Source: Bacillota bacterium
GTDB taxonomy: Bacteria > Bacillota > Limnochordia > Limnochordales > ZCTH02-B6
Assembly: GCA_017578085.1 (NCBI GenBank)
Contig: PKQR01000011.1
Coordinates: 1 to 26,511 of the forward strand
DNA: 26,511 nt
Reading direction: 5' to 3'
Made by a program: the position numbers and the translations under genes. The stretch's first letter is position 1. Each line of letters opens with the position of its first letter. Below are positions 15,981-23,404 of the stretch, one piece after another. The notes under the pieces were generated by a model, which worked only from the letters and a program-made list of their open reading frames with translations, made no database searches and was not told the origin of the DNA.

Positions 15981-16428
15981 CGGCCTCCGCCACGAGGTTA
16001 TCGTCGAGGAGCTCCCGACCGTCGACGCCCCGGCTGCGGCTTCCCCGGCCACCGCGACGGCTTGGCCGGCAGCGTCACCTGCCACTGCCGCCGTCCAAGG
16101 CGGCACGGCCGTCCCACCGGTCCCAGCCGTCCCAGGCGTCCCGGCGCCCGGCGTGCCCCATGGGGGCCCGGCCGCCCAGGCTCCGGGCGCTCCTGGCCTT
16201 GACGACGGCTGGGTGCCAGCGCCCATGCCCGGCACCGTGGCGGAAGTCCGGGTGCAGCCGGGCGACCGGGTGCGGCGCGGCGACGTGCTGCTGGTCCTCA
16301 CGGCCATGAAGATGGAAAACGAGATCCCAGCGCCTGCGGCCGGGGTCGTAAAAGCCGTCAGTGTCGCCGCGGGCGCCACCGTCAACAGCGGCGATCGGCT
16401 CGTGCAGCTGGCCCCGGAGGAGGTGTGA
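15934..16428 (+). CDS. Biotin carboxyl carrier protein
   Basis: This 164-residue protein carries biotin between the carboxylase and carboxyltransferase subunits. It has a short N-terminal beta segment (FMITVDGLRHEVIVEEL), a long Ala/Pro/Gly linker (about 31-90), and a biotinyl domain with APMPGTV and the biotin-accepting Lys126 in AMKMEN. The GTG start is set by AGGAGG 7 bases upstream at 15921-15926. It begins inside the end of the biotin carboxylase gene, so coupled translation is likely. Its layout is closer to decarboxylase or propionyl-CoA carboxylase carriers than to AccB of fatty-acid synthesis. Confidence 0.93.
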   Translation: MQTAPGHRRRFMITVDGLRHEVIVEELPTVDAPAAASPATATAWPAASPATAAVQGGTAVPPVPAVPGVPAPGVPHGGPAAQAPGAPGLDDGWVPAPMPGTVAEVRVQPGDRVRRGDVLLVLTAMKMENEIPAPAAGVVKAVSVAAGATVNSGDRLVQLAPEEV

Positions 16429-16431
16429 CCG

Positions 16432-17412
16432 GTGTCCGACGCCCTCATCGAACTGGCCCGGCGCATGCTGGCGGGCGACCGCAGGGCCCTGGCCCGGCTC
16501 ATCACCTTGGCCGACGACGGCCACCCGGGCCTAGCCCACGTTCTGCGGGAAATTCACCCCCGCACGGGCAAAGCCCACGTCATCGGCATCACCGGCCCGC
16601 CCGGCGCGGGCAAGAGCACTCTGGTGTGGGCCCTCGCGGCGGAGTACCTGCGCCGGGAGCGGCAGGTAGGCGTCATCGCCATCGACCCCACCAGCCCCTT
16701 CTCCGGCGGCGCGGTGCTGGGAGACCGGGTGCGCATGCCCGCCAACACACCCGCCGGTGTCTATTTCCGCAGCATGGCCTCCCGCGGGCAGCTGGGCGGC
16801 ACTTCCCGCTCAGTACGGGGCGTCGTGCACCTCCTCGATTCCTTCGGCAAAGACGTCATCCTCATCGAGACCGTCGGCGCCGGCCAATCCGACGTGGCGG
16901 TGCGCACCTTGGCGCACACGACGGTGGTTGTGTCGGTGCCCGGGCTCGGCGACGACATCCAGATGCTCAAAGCCGGCATTTTGGAGATCGCCGACGTGTA
17001 CGTGGTCAATAAGGCGGACCGGGACGGCGCGGACCGCACCGCCGCGCAGCTGGCGTCCATGATCGAGATCGGCCGCGAGTCCGCCCGGGCCATCGGCCAT
17101 GGATCGGACGACGGCTGGGTCCCGCCGGTGGTGCGCACCGTGGCCTTGAAGGGCGAGCGCGTCGACGAGCTGGCCGACGCCTTAGATGCCCACCGCACGT
17201 ATTTGGTCCAGTCGGGCCGCTGGGACACGCTTGTGCGCGCGCAGGCCGAAGCGGAACTGCAGGAGGCGCTGCTGGTGCGGCTTGAACAGCTGCTTGCCCG
17301 CTCGCCGGTGGCGGCCCGCAAGGACCAGTTGATCGGCGACATCGCCGCCCGCAAGCTGGACGCTTACCAGGCGGCCGATGCGCTGCTGGCTATGCTCGCG
17401 CCCGGTGCGTGA
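16432..17412 (+). CDS. meaB: MeaB, G-protein chaperone of methylmalonyl-CoA mutase
   Basis: MeaB (ArgK family) is a GTPase that guards and loads adenosylcobalamin on the mutase. The P-loop is GPPGAGKS (55-62), followed by IAIDPTSPFSGGA, the switch motif ETVGAGQSD (usually ETVGVGQSE) and the guanine-specific NKAD (193-196). The 326 residues are full length, and the C-terminal helices fit dimerisation. The GTG start lies 3 bases after the biotin carrier stop, with GGAGGAGG upstream inside that gene. Its presence supports a B12-dependent mutase even though the B12-binding subunit is missing from this operon. Confidence 0.95.
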   Translation: MSDALIELARRMLAGDRRALARLITLADDGHPGLAHVLREIHPRTGKAHVIGITGPPGAGKSTLVWALAAEYLRRERQVGVIAIDPTSPFSGGAVLGDRVRMPANTPAGVYFRSMASRGQLGGTSRSVRGVVHLLDSFGKDVILIETVGAGQSDVAVRTLAHTTVVVSVPGLGDDIQMLKAGILEIADVYVVNKADRDGADRTAAQLASMIEIGRESARAIGHGSDDGWVPPVVRTVALKGERVDELADALDAHRTYLVQSGRWDTLVRAQAEAELQEALLVRLEQLLARSPVAARKDQLIGDIAARKLDAYQAADALLAMLAPGA

Positions 17413-17456
17413 AGACCTCCCCCCGTGGGCACACTGGCAACCGGGAGGTGAAGCCC

Positions 17457-17597
17457 GTGGAACAGGAGGAACAACACCGGGACGCGGGCCAAGAAGCGGG
17501 CACGGCCGCCATCAAGTGGGGCGCGATCGTCATTATCGTGCTGGCGATATTATGGTTCCTCGCCCGGTACGTGATCCCGCTCCTGCCAGGGGCCTGA
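17457..17597 (+). CDS. Small single-pass membrane protein, unknown function
   Basis: A 46-residue protein starts at GTG 17457, 7 bases after GGGAGGT. The first 20 residues are polar and acidic (EQEEQHRDAGQEAG); the rest form one transmembrane helix (about 21-40) and end in VIPLLPGA. I do not recognise a family. It sits 44 bases after meaB and 33 before the DUF309 gene on the same strand, so it is likely part of the operon. ACCTCCC (17415-17421) just after the meaB stop is complementary to its ribosome site (17443-17449), so its translation may be damped unless upstream ribosomes open the pairing. Confidence 0.65.
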   Translation: MEQEEQHRDAGQEAGTAAIKWGAIVIIVLAILWFLARYVIPLLPGA

Positions 17598-17630
17598 CCG
17601 GCTCCACGGCAAAGGAAGGGAGCGATTCGT

Positions 17631-18062
17631 GTGGCGTCGCCCGTCCCGACTCCGCTGCCCGAGCCGTTCCTGCGGTTCATCGAGCTCTTCAACGCGGGCC
17701 ACTACTGGGAAAGTCACGAAGTGCTGGAGCAGCCGTGGCGGGCCAACCGCAGCGACTTTTACCAGGGGCTGATCATCTACGCGAGCGCCTTCGTCCACGC
17801 GCAGCGCGGCAACCCGAGGGGCGTGCGCCTGCAGCTCCTGAAAGTGCAACAAAAGCTGCCGCCCTACAGCCCCTACTACCTAGGCATTGATGTCGACGCG
17901 CTGCTTGCGGATGCCAGCCGCATCCTCAGGATGCTCGACGAAGATCCATCCCTTTCCGGTCCCGCCCTGCGGGAACGCTTGCCCTACCCGCGCCTCGTCC
18001 CCGAGCCGCGGCTCGTGCGCGGCAGCGAGCCGGAGCTCAACTGGCGCGGCCGGATCCTTTAG
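17631..18062 (+). CDS. DUF309 family protein
   Basis: The 143-residue protein has the DUF309 helical signature: FNAGHYWESHEVLEQPW, then FYQGLIIYASAFVHAQRGNPRGVRLQL. The conserved HE and W residues are present. The family's biochemical role is not known to me. The GTG start follows AAGGAAGGGAG by about 9 bases. It is the last gene of the mutase operon, and its 3' end overlaps the convergent M20 amidohydrolase gene by 26 bases. Confidence 0.85.
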   Translation: MASPVPTPLPEPFLRFIELFNAGHYWESHEVLEQPWRANRSDFYQGLIIYASAFVHAQRGNPRGVRLQLLKVQQKLPPYSPYYLGIDVDALLADASRILRMLDEDPSLSGPALRERLPYPRLVPEPRLVRGSEPELNWRGRIL

Positions 18063-19245
18063 CCCGCAGCTCCGCCAGCGCCTTGAGCGCCAAGGCCACG
18101 TGCAGCGCCGCGCCAATGGGCAGGGCGTCCTCGTCCAGGGTGAAACGCGGGTGGTGCACCGGATAGACGGCGCCTTTGGCCTCGTTGCGAACGCCGAGCC
18201 CGAGGAAACAGCCGGGTACCCGGCGGGTGTAGAACGCGAAATCCTCGGCACCCATGATCGGGGCGACCTCCAGCACCCGGTCCGCACCCAGGAGCTCAGC
18301 GGCCACGTCCTGCGCCAGGCGCCAGCAGTCGCGGTCGTTGAGGAGGGGCGGGTAGCAGGTGCCCGGGAAGTCCACCTGCACCCGGCAGCGGTTGGCCTCC
18401 GCCACGAGGGTGGCCATGGACTCCACCCGTGCCTTGAGAAAGTCCATCCCTTCCGACGTCAGAGAACGCAACGTGCCCCACAGGCGCGCCGTGGGCGGAA
18501 TGACGTTGTGGGCTTCGCCCGCCCGCAAGCCCGTAATGCTGACGACGCCGGCGCTCAAGGGGTCAAGCTCGCGGCTGACAATGGTCTGCAGTTCCGTGAC
18601 GATCTTGGCCGCGGCGACGACGGGATCGACGGTGACGTGCGGCATGGCGGCGTGGCCGCCATGGCCTTGCACCCGGATGTCCACTTCACAGGCGGCCGCC
18701 ATAAACGTCCCCTCGCGGCCGACGACCGTGCCCGTAGGGGCGAAGGGCCACACGTGCAGGCCAAAAATGCGCTGCACCGGCGGGTCGTCGTCCAGCACCC
18801 CCGCCGCGCACATGCGTTCGCCGCCCGCTCCCCCTTCCTCCGCGGGTTGGAAGAGCAGCCGCACCGTGCCGGGCAAGGCGTGTTCGTGGGCTTTCAGGAG
18901 CCGGGCTGCCCCAAGGAGCATCGCGACGTGCGCGTCGTGGCCGCAGGCATGCATCTTCCCCTCGTGGCGGCTGCGGAAGGGCACGTCGGTATCCTCCTGG
19001 ATGGGCAGCGCGTCCATGTCCGCCCGCAGCGCCACGCACGGCGGGCGTCCCGTCCCCACTTGCGCCACCACTCCGGTTTCGGCCACCGGGTACCGGTATG
19101 GGATCCTTAAGGCGTGCAGGTGGTCACGGATGACCTGACTCGTCCGGTGCTCCTGGTAGCCCAGCTCGGGGTACTGGTGCAGATCCCGCCGGATGCCGAT
19201 GATCCACTCGCGGATGGATTGTGCCTGCTCAAGCCACTGGCGCAT
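18037..19245 (-). CDS. M20D-family amidohydrolase (N-acyl-amino acid hydrolase type)
   Basis: M20D enzymes remove the acyl group from N-acyl amino acids such as indole-3-acetyl, N-acetyl or hippurate-type substrates, using two metals. Ligands are visible as Cys101 and His103 (HACGHDAH), Glu136/Glu137 (QPAEEGG), His164 (GLHVWP) and the late His pair in VHHPRF. RADMDALP is the family hallmark. The 402 residues are full length and no signal peptide is present, so it is cytosolic. The ATG follows AGGGGGGAA by about 7 bases. The exact substrate cannot be read from sequence; a link with the NSAR-type racemase at 7320-8465 is possible. Confidence 0.9.
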   Translation of the reverse strand: MRQWLEQAQSIREWIIGIRRDLHQYPELGYQEHRTSQVIRDHLHALRIPYRYPVAETGVVAQVGTGRPPCVALRADMDALPIQEDTDVPFRSRHEGKMHACGHDAHVAMLLGAARLLKAHEHALPGTVRLLFQPAEEGGAGGERMCAAGVLDDDPPVQRIFGLHVWPFAPTGTVVGREGTFMAAACEVDIRVQGHGGHAAMPHVTVDPVVAAAKIVTELQTIVSRELDPLSAGVVSITGLRAGEAHNVIPPTARLWGTLRSLTSEGMDFLKARVESMATLVAEANRCRVQVDFPGTCYPPLLNDRDCWRLAQDVAAELLGADRVLEVAPIMGAEDFAFYTRRVPGCFLGLGVRNEAKGAVYPVHHPRFTLDEDALPIGAALHVALALKALAELRAKGSGRAS

Positions 19246-19315
19246 GGCTGGTTCCCCCCTGGAACTTTGCGTGCCGCCCCTTGAGCGGCCGAGGCGGTCT
19301 AGTGCAGCCTGCCGG

Positions 19316-19367
19316 TTCCGGGCAAGCTAGATCCGGCCCGGAATGGAACTAGATTCTTCCATCCCGG
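19316..19367. promoter_or_regulatory. Interlocking inverted repeats between M20 and TVP38 genes
   Basis: TTCCGGGC (19316-19323) and GCCCGGAA (19336-19343) form a perfect 8-bp inverted repeat. It overlaps a second one, CCGG-ATGGAA (19338-19348) with TTCCAT-CCGG (19357-19367), with one mismatch. CTAGAT occurs at 19327-19332 and 19349-19354. The cluster lies in the divergent promoter gap of 143 bases and looks like regulator sites or alternative hairpins. I see no convincing -35/-10 pair. Confidence 0.35.
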
Positions 19368-19388
19368 AACGGAAAGGGTGGTGCAACG

Positions 19389-20090
19389 GTGAGTTCCCGC
19401 CGCCTGCGGCCCGCGACGTATTTGGCGCTTGGCCTCGCGCTGGCCTTGCTCGTCTTTGCCCTTGGGGCCGCGCCGGAGACGTGGCGGGACGTGCGCCGGT
19501 TCCTCCGGGAAGCGGAACTGGAAGAAGCTGTCGAGTACCTGCGCGGGTTTGGTGCCTGGACCGTGCTGATCATCCTCGCCCTGTTCACGGTGGAAGCGCT
19601 GCTCGCGCCCGTCCCCAACTGGTTCTTAATGATCGCCAACGGTCTGCTGTTTGGACCGTGGCTAGGGATGCTGATGTCCATTGCGGGCGTCACCGCGGGA
19701 GCGATAGCCGCCTTCGCGGTCGCCCGTTGGGTGGCCCGCCGCGCTATCCGGCGGCTTTTGCCCAAGGAGGTCCTTGAGCGCGTGGACAGCTTTAGCCGCA
19801 AGAACGGCTTCGCTGTCCTGCTCATCGCCCGGCTCATCCCCTTCACGTCCAGTGACCTGTGGAGCTACGCGGCAGGGCTCTCCCGCATCCCGCCGTTGCA
19901 CTTCCTGGCCGCCACGATCCTCGGCGATCTCCCCGCCATCGCCCTTTTCTCGTTTCTTGGCACCGCGGTGCTGGAGGACCCCCGCTACACCCGCTGGCTG
20001 GCCGCCGGGGGCGCGGTCCTGCTTGTCGGCTGGGCCGGCCATGCCCTCTGGCGGCGAGCCCGCGAAGGCCCTACTCCCCGCGAAACGTAG
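19389..20090 (+). CDS. TVP38/TMEM64 (DedA superfamily, VTT domain) membrane protein
   Basis: The 233-residue protein has an N-terminal membrane helix, a VTT core (about residues 60-200) and several further helices. The family motifs are FGPWLGMLMSIAGVTAGA with the re-entrant region and LIARLIPFTSSDLWSYAAGLSRI. DedA-superfamily proteins are implicated in lipid scrambling or proton-coupled transport in the cytoplasmic membrane; the substrate here is unknown. The GTG start follows GGAAAGGGTGG by about 9 bases. The 3' end overlaps the convergent enoyl-CoA hydratase gene by 20 bases. Confidence 0.85.
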   Translation: MSSRRLRPATYLALGLALALLVFALGAAPETWRDVRRFLREAELEEAVEYLRGFGAWTVLIILALFTVEALLAPVPNWFLMIANGLLFGPWLGMLMSIAGVTAGAIAAFAVARWVARRAIRRLLPKEVLERVDSFSRKNGFAVLLIARLIPFTSSDLWSYAAGLSRIPPLHFLAATILGDLPAIALFSFLGTAVLEDPRYTRWLAAGGAVLLVGWAGHALWRRAREGPTPRET

Positions 20091-20844
20091 GCGCCCGCTT
20101 CTCGAGGAACGCCCGCACGCCTTCCTGCGCATCGGCCGTGCGGAGGATCTCGAGGAAGTCGTTGACCTCGAGCTTGAGTCCCACGTCCAGGGGCACGCTC
20201 TCCGCCCGGAGCACGTTGGCCTTGGCCGCCGCCAGGGCCTTGGTGGGGCCTTGCGCCAGCCTCCGGGCATACTCCATCACCCGCTCCTCAAAGCCCTCCG
20301 CTGGCCACACCTCATGCACAAGGCCAATCGCGACCGCCTCCTGCGCCTTGAGCCTACGGCCGTGCAGGATGATGTCCAGGGCGCGGGCCCGCCCGACGAT
20401 GCGCGGCAGGCGCTGGGTGCCGCCGGCCCCCGGGAAAATCCCCAAGCTCACCTCGGGCAGCCCAATGGTGCTCTTGCCGTCGTCGATCATGAGGCGGAAG
20501 TCGCAAGCCAGTGAGAATTCGCAGCCGCCGCCCAGGGCGTGCCCGCTAATGGCCGCGATGGTCGGCTTGGGCAGCCGCTCGATGCGGTTGAAGCAGGCGT
20601 GGAAACCGCCCATGGACGCCCGCGTCTTGTCCGGGTCCTGGAATGCCTTGATGTCCGCGCCGGCGATGAAAATGCCCGGGATGGCGCTCCTGAACACGAC
20701 GGCCCGGACGGCATCGTCCTTTTCCAGCTCCGCCACTGCGTCCTCGATCTCCCGCAGGAAGGCGCCGTCCAGCGCGTTGACCGGCGGCTTGTTGAGCGTA
20801 ACGACGGCCACCGCGCTGTCCCGCCGGACGTCCACAAACGACAT
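20071..20844 (-). CDS. Enoyl-CoA hydratase
   Basis: This crotonase-family enzyme hydrates trans-2-enoyl-CoA in beta-oxidation or branched-chain amino-acid breakdown. Both catalytic glutamates are present: Glu109 in ALGGGCEFSLACD and Glu131 in GLPEVSLGIFPGAGGTQRL. The oxyanion-hole motif FIAGADIKAF is intact. The 257-residue length is normal. I use ATG 20844 because GGAGG sits about 8 bases upstream; the GTG at 20853 overlaps that site. It stands alone behind the metQ terminator, although acyl-CoA dehydrogenase and propionyl-CoA genes in the window fit the same pathway. Confidence 0.92.
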   Translation of the reverse strand: MSFVDVRRDSAVAVVTLNKPPVNALDGAFLREIEDAVAELEKDDAVRAVVFRSAIPGIFIAGADIKAFQDPDKTRASMGGFHACFNRIERLPKPTIAAISGHALGGGCEFSLACDFRLMIDDGKSTIGLPEVSLGIFPGAGGTQRLPRIVGRARALDIILHGRRLKAQEAVAIGLVHEVWPAEGFEERVMEYARRLAQGPTKALAAAKANVLRAESVPLDVGLKLEVNDFLEILRTADAQEGVRAFLEKRAPTFRGE

Positions 20845-20899
20845 GCCTGCCACCTCCGTGTCTTGGCCGGGCCGGTCGGCCCAGGCGTTTTGCCGACGG

Positions 20900-20945
20900 A
20901 AAAAGCGGGTTCGGTGCGCAGGAGCCTGCGCCCTCCCCCGCTTTT
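20900..20945 (-). terminator. Terminator after the metNIQ operon
   Basis: AAAAGCGGG (20901-20909) pairs with CCCGCTTTT (20937-20945), and GCGCAGG (20916-20922) pairs with CCTGCGC (20925-20931) inside it. On the - strand the stem ends in CTTTTTCC, which fits termination of the metQ transcript, 37 bases after its stop. The + strand side is also T-rich, so it may act both ways. Confidence 0.75.
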
Positions 20946-20981
20946 GTTGTTCTCCGCCGGCCTGGAGCCTCCTTGTACGGC

Positions 20982-21773
20982 TCAGAACACCGGGATCAAG
21001 GAGCCTTCGAAGTACTCGAGGATGAACTCCCGCACCTCCGGACGGGTCAACACCTCGCCCAGCTTCTGGATGGCCGGGTTGTTGGCGTCCTCCCTGCGCA
21101 CCGCCACCACGTTGGCGTAGGGCGAATCGCCCGACTCAAGCAGTATCGCGTCCCGCAACGGCTTGAAGCCCGCCTCCAACGCGTAGGTCTGGTTGATGAA
21201 CGCCGCGTCCACGTCCTCCAGCGCCCGGGGCAGAAGCGGCGCCTCCAGCTCGATGATGCGCAAGTTCAAGGGGTTGCGCACGATGTCAAACACCGTGGCC
21301 TTGCCCTCCACCCCTTCCCGCAGCTCCAGGAGCCCCGCCTTGGCCAAAAGCGCCAGCGCCCGGCCGCCGTTGGTCACGTCGTTGGGGATCGCGATGGTCG
21401 CACCCCGGGGCAGCTCGTCAATGGACTTGATCTTGTGGCTGTACAGCCCGATGGGGGCCAGGAACACCTTCACCGTCCACGTCAAGTCCAGCCGGTGGTT
21501 GGCCGCGAAGTCTTCCAGGTACGGGATGTGCTGGAAGAAGTTGGCGTCGATGTCGCCTTCGGCCAGGGCCAAGTTGGGCAGCACGTAGTCGCTGAACTCG
21601 ATGATCTGCAGTTCGATGCCTTCCTCCGCCAGCATCGGCTTGATGAATTCCAGAATCGGGGCGTGGGGCAAGGTGCTCGCCCCCACCCGCAGCACCGTGG
21701 GCTGCGCCGCGGCCTTCGCGCCGGCCGCGGCCACCAGCGCCACAAGGGCCACCACAGCGAGAATGCGCCGCAT
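20982..21773 (-). CDS. metQ: Methionine-binding protein MetQ, first copy (promoter-distal)
   Basis: This is the substrate-binding protein of a MetNIQ methionine importer. The 263 residues include a signal peptide (MRRILAVVALVALVAAAGAKA) and the NLPA domain with LPHAPILEFIKPML, FQHIPYLEDF, GLYSHKIKSIDELP, IAIPNDVTNGGRAL and DAAFINQTYALEAG. No cysteine follows the signal peptide, so the usual lipoprotein anchor is missing and signal peptidase I cleavage after AKA or AAA is likely. The ATG follows GGAGG by 8 bases. It lies 33 bases after a closely similar metQ, which indicates tandem duplication, and ends ahead of a terminator. Confidence 0.93.
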   Translation of the reverse strand: MRRILAVVALVALVAAAGAKAAAQPTVLRVGASTLPHAPILEFIKPMLAEEGIELQIIEFSDYVLPNLALAEGDIDANFFQHIPYLEDFAANHRLDLTWTVKVFLAPIGLYSHKIKSIDELPRGATIAIPNDVTNGGRALALLAKAGLLELREGVEGKATVFDIVRNPLNLRIIELEAPLLPRALEDVDAAFINQTYALEAGFKPLRDAILLESGDSPYANVVAVRREDANNPAIQKLGEVLTRPEVREFILEYFEGSLIPVF

Positions 21774-21806
21774 TTCCGTTTCCTCCATCACTGGCTCCAG
21801 AGCCTG

Positions 21807-22604
21807 TTAGAAGACCGGCACGACCGCGCCCGCGTACCTGTCCAGGATAAACTGGCGCACCTCGGGCTTGAGCAGGGCCTCGGCCAGCTTCAGCAGAGCC
21901 GGATTGTTCTCGTCGCCGGCGCGCACCGCCACCACGTTGACGTAGGGGGACTCGGCTCCCTCGATCACCAGCGCGTCCCGCAGCGGCACCAGGCCAGCCT
22001 CAAGAGCGTAGTTGGTGTTGATGACCGCCGCGTCCACGTCCTCCAGCGCCCGGGGCAACAGCGGCGCCTCCAGTTCCCGGAACCGCAGGTTGCGCGGGTT
22101 GTCCACGATGTCAAACACCGTACCGGTGATGCCGACGTCATCGGACAGGCGGATGAGGCCGGCCTGCTGGAGCAGGAGCAACGCCCGGCCGCCGTTGGTC
22201 GCATCGTTGGGGATCGCGATGGTCGCGCCCCGCGGCAGCTGGTCGAGGCTGGTGTACTTGCGGCTGTACAGCCCCATGGGTTCGATGTGCACGCCCACCA
22301 GCACCGTCAGGTTGAGGCGGTGGTCCGCCGCGAAGGTTTCCAAGTACGGGATGTGCTGGAAGTAGTTGGCGTCCAGCTCGCCCTCAGCCAAGGCCAAGTT
22401 GGGCAGCACGTAGTCGGTGAACTCCACAATTCGCAGCTCGATGCCTTCGGCCTGCAGCGCGGGCTTGATGAATTCCAGGATCTCCGCGTGGGGCACCGGC
22501 GTAGCGCCGACGGTGAGCACCGTTGTCCCTTGCGCGCCCGCTGCGGCAGCCAAAGCCAGGACCAGCGCGACGGCCGTAGCAAAACGGAGCGACGAAATCT
22601 TCAT
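21807..22604 (-). CDS. metQ: Methionine-binding protein MetQ, second copy (promoter-proximal)
   Basis: This 265-residue copy has the same layout: signal peptide ATAVALVLALAAAAGAQ, then VPHAEILEFIKPAL, FQHIPYLETF, GLYSRKYTSLDQLP, IAIPNDATNGGRAL and DAAVINTNYALEAG. It too has no lipobox cysteine. The two copies share most of their length and the same ending (PVF) but differ enough to suggest different ligand preferences. The ATG follows GGGAGGG by 8 bases. A 131-base gap separates it from metI; it contains a direct repeat GAAGAGAC-TCT-GAAGAGAC about 30 bases before the start and a GC-rich hairpin, with no clear promoter. Confidence 0.93.
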   Translation of the reverse strand: MKISSLRFATAVALVLALAAAAGAQGTTVLTVGATPVPHAEILEFIKPALQAEGIELRIVEFTDYVLPNLALAEGELDANYFQHIPYLETFAADHRLNLTVLVGVHIEPMGLYSRKYTSLDQLPRGATIAIPNDATNGGRALLLLQQAGLIRLSDDVGITGTVFDIVDNPRNLRFRELEAPLLPRALEDVDAAVINTNYALEAGLVPLRDALVIEGAESPYVNVVAVRAGDENNPALLKLAEALLKPEVRQFILDRYAGAVVPVF

Positions 22605-22735
22605 GTTTAGAACCCTCCCAGTATTAGGTCTCTTCAGAGTCTCTTCCCGCCGACACCCGCGGCCACCCCCCGCTGCGGCACGCTGCCCGCGCCGTTCCAC
22701 AGGTGGCGGCGAGCCAGGTCGCCTGTCGGGCTGTC

Positions 22736-23404
22736 TTACTGCGACGGATGGCGATGGTCCACCCGCCGGGCGATGAAGTTCCCCGCCATTTGGATGAGCT
22801 GGACCAGCACCACCAGGACGACGACGGTGTAGAGCATCACGTCGCCCCGGAACCGCTGGTAGCCGTACCGGATGGCCAGGTCGCCCAGGCCACCGGCGCC
22901 GATGGCGCCTGCCATGGCGGAGTAGCCGACGAGGCTGATGGTCGTGATCGTCACCCCCAACACAAGGGACGGCAGGCTCTCAGGCAGGAGCACTTTGTAG
23001 ATGACCTGCCACGGAGTCGCGCCCATGCTCTGAGCGGCCTCGATGACGCCCAAGTCCACTTCGAGGAGGGCCGTCTCGACCAGCCGCGCGATGTACGGCG
23101 TGGCGGCCACCGACAGCGGCACGATGGCCGCCGTGGTGCCGATGGAGGTGCCCACCACCCACCGGGTGAAGGGAATGATGGCCACCATCAAGATGATGAA
23201 CGGGATCGAGCGCCCGATGTTGATGATGACCCCGAGGACGCGGTGCACGAACCGGTTGGGCAAGATATGGCCCGGGCTGGTGACGACCACCAGGATCCCC
23301 AGGGGGACCCCAAACAGGTGGCCGAAAAACACCGCCCCAGCCACCATGTAGAGGGTTTCCCACAGGGCAGGCCACAGCATGTTGAGCACTTGCTGGTTAA
23401 GCAC
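22736..23404 (-). CDS. metI: Methionine ABC transporter permease MetI
   Basis: MetI is the membrane subunit of the MetNIQ importer. The 222 residues have about five transmembrane helices and the coupling motif EAAQSMGATPWQVIYKVLLPE, which contacts MetN. ATPYIARLVE and AMAGAIGAGGLGDLAIRYGYQRF are typical of MetI. The GTG start overlaps the end of metN by 8 bases (GGTGCTTAA), with AAGGAGG 9 bases before it inside metN, so translation is coupled. Confidence 0.95.
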   Translation of the reverse strand: MLNQQVLNMLWPALWETLYMVAGAVFFGHLFGVPLGILVVVTSPGHILPNRFVHRVLGVIINIGRSIPFIILMVAIIPFTRWVVGTSIGTTAAIVPLSVAATPYIARLVETALLEVDLGVIEAAQSMGATPWQVIYKVLLPESLPSLVLGVTITTISLVGYSAMAGAIGAGGLGDLAIRYGYQRFRGDVMLYTVVVLVVLVQLIQMAGNFIARRVDHRHPSQ

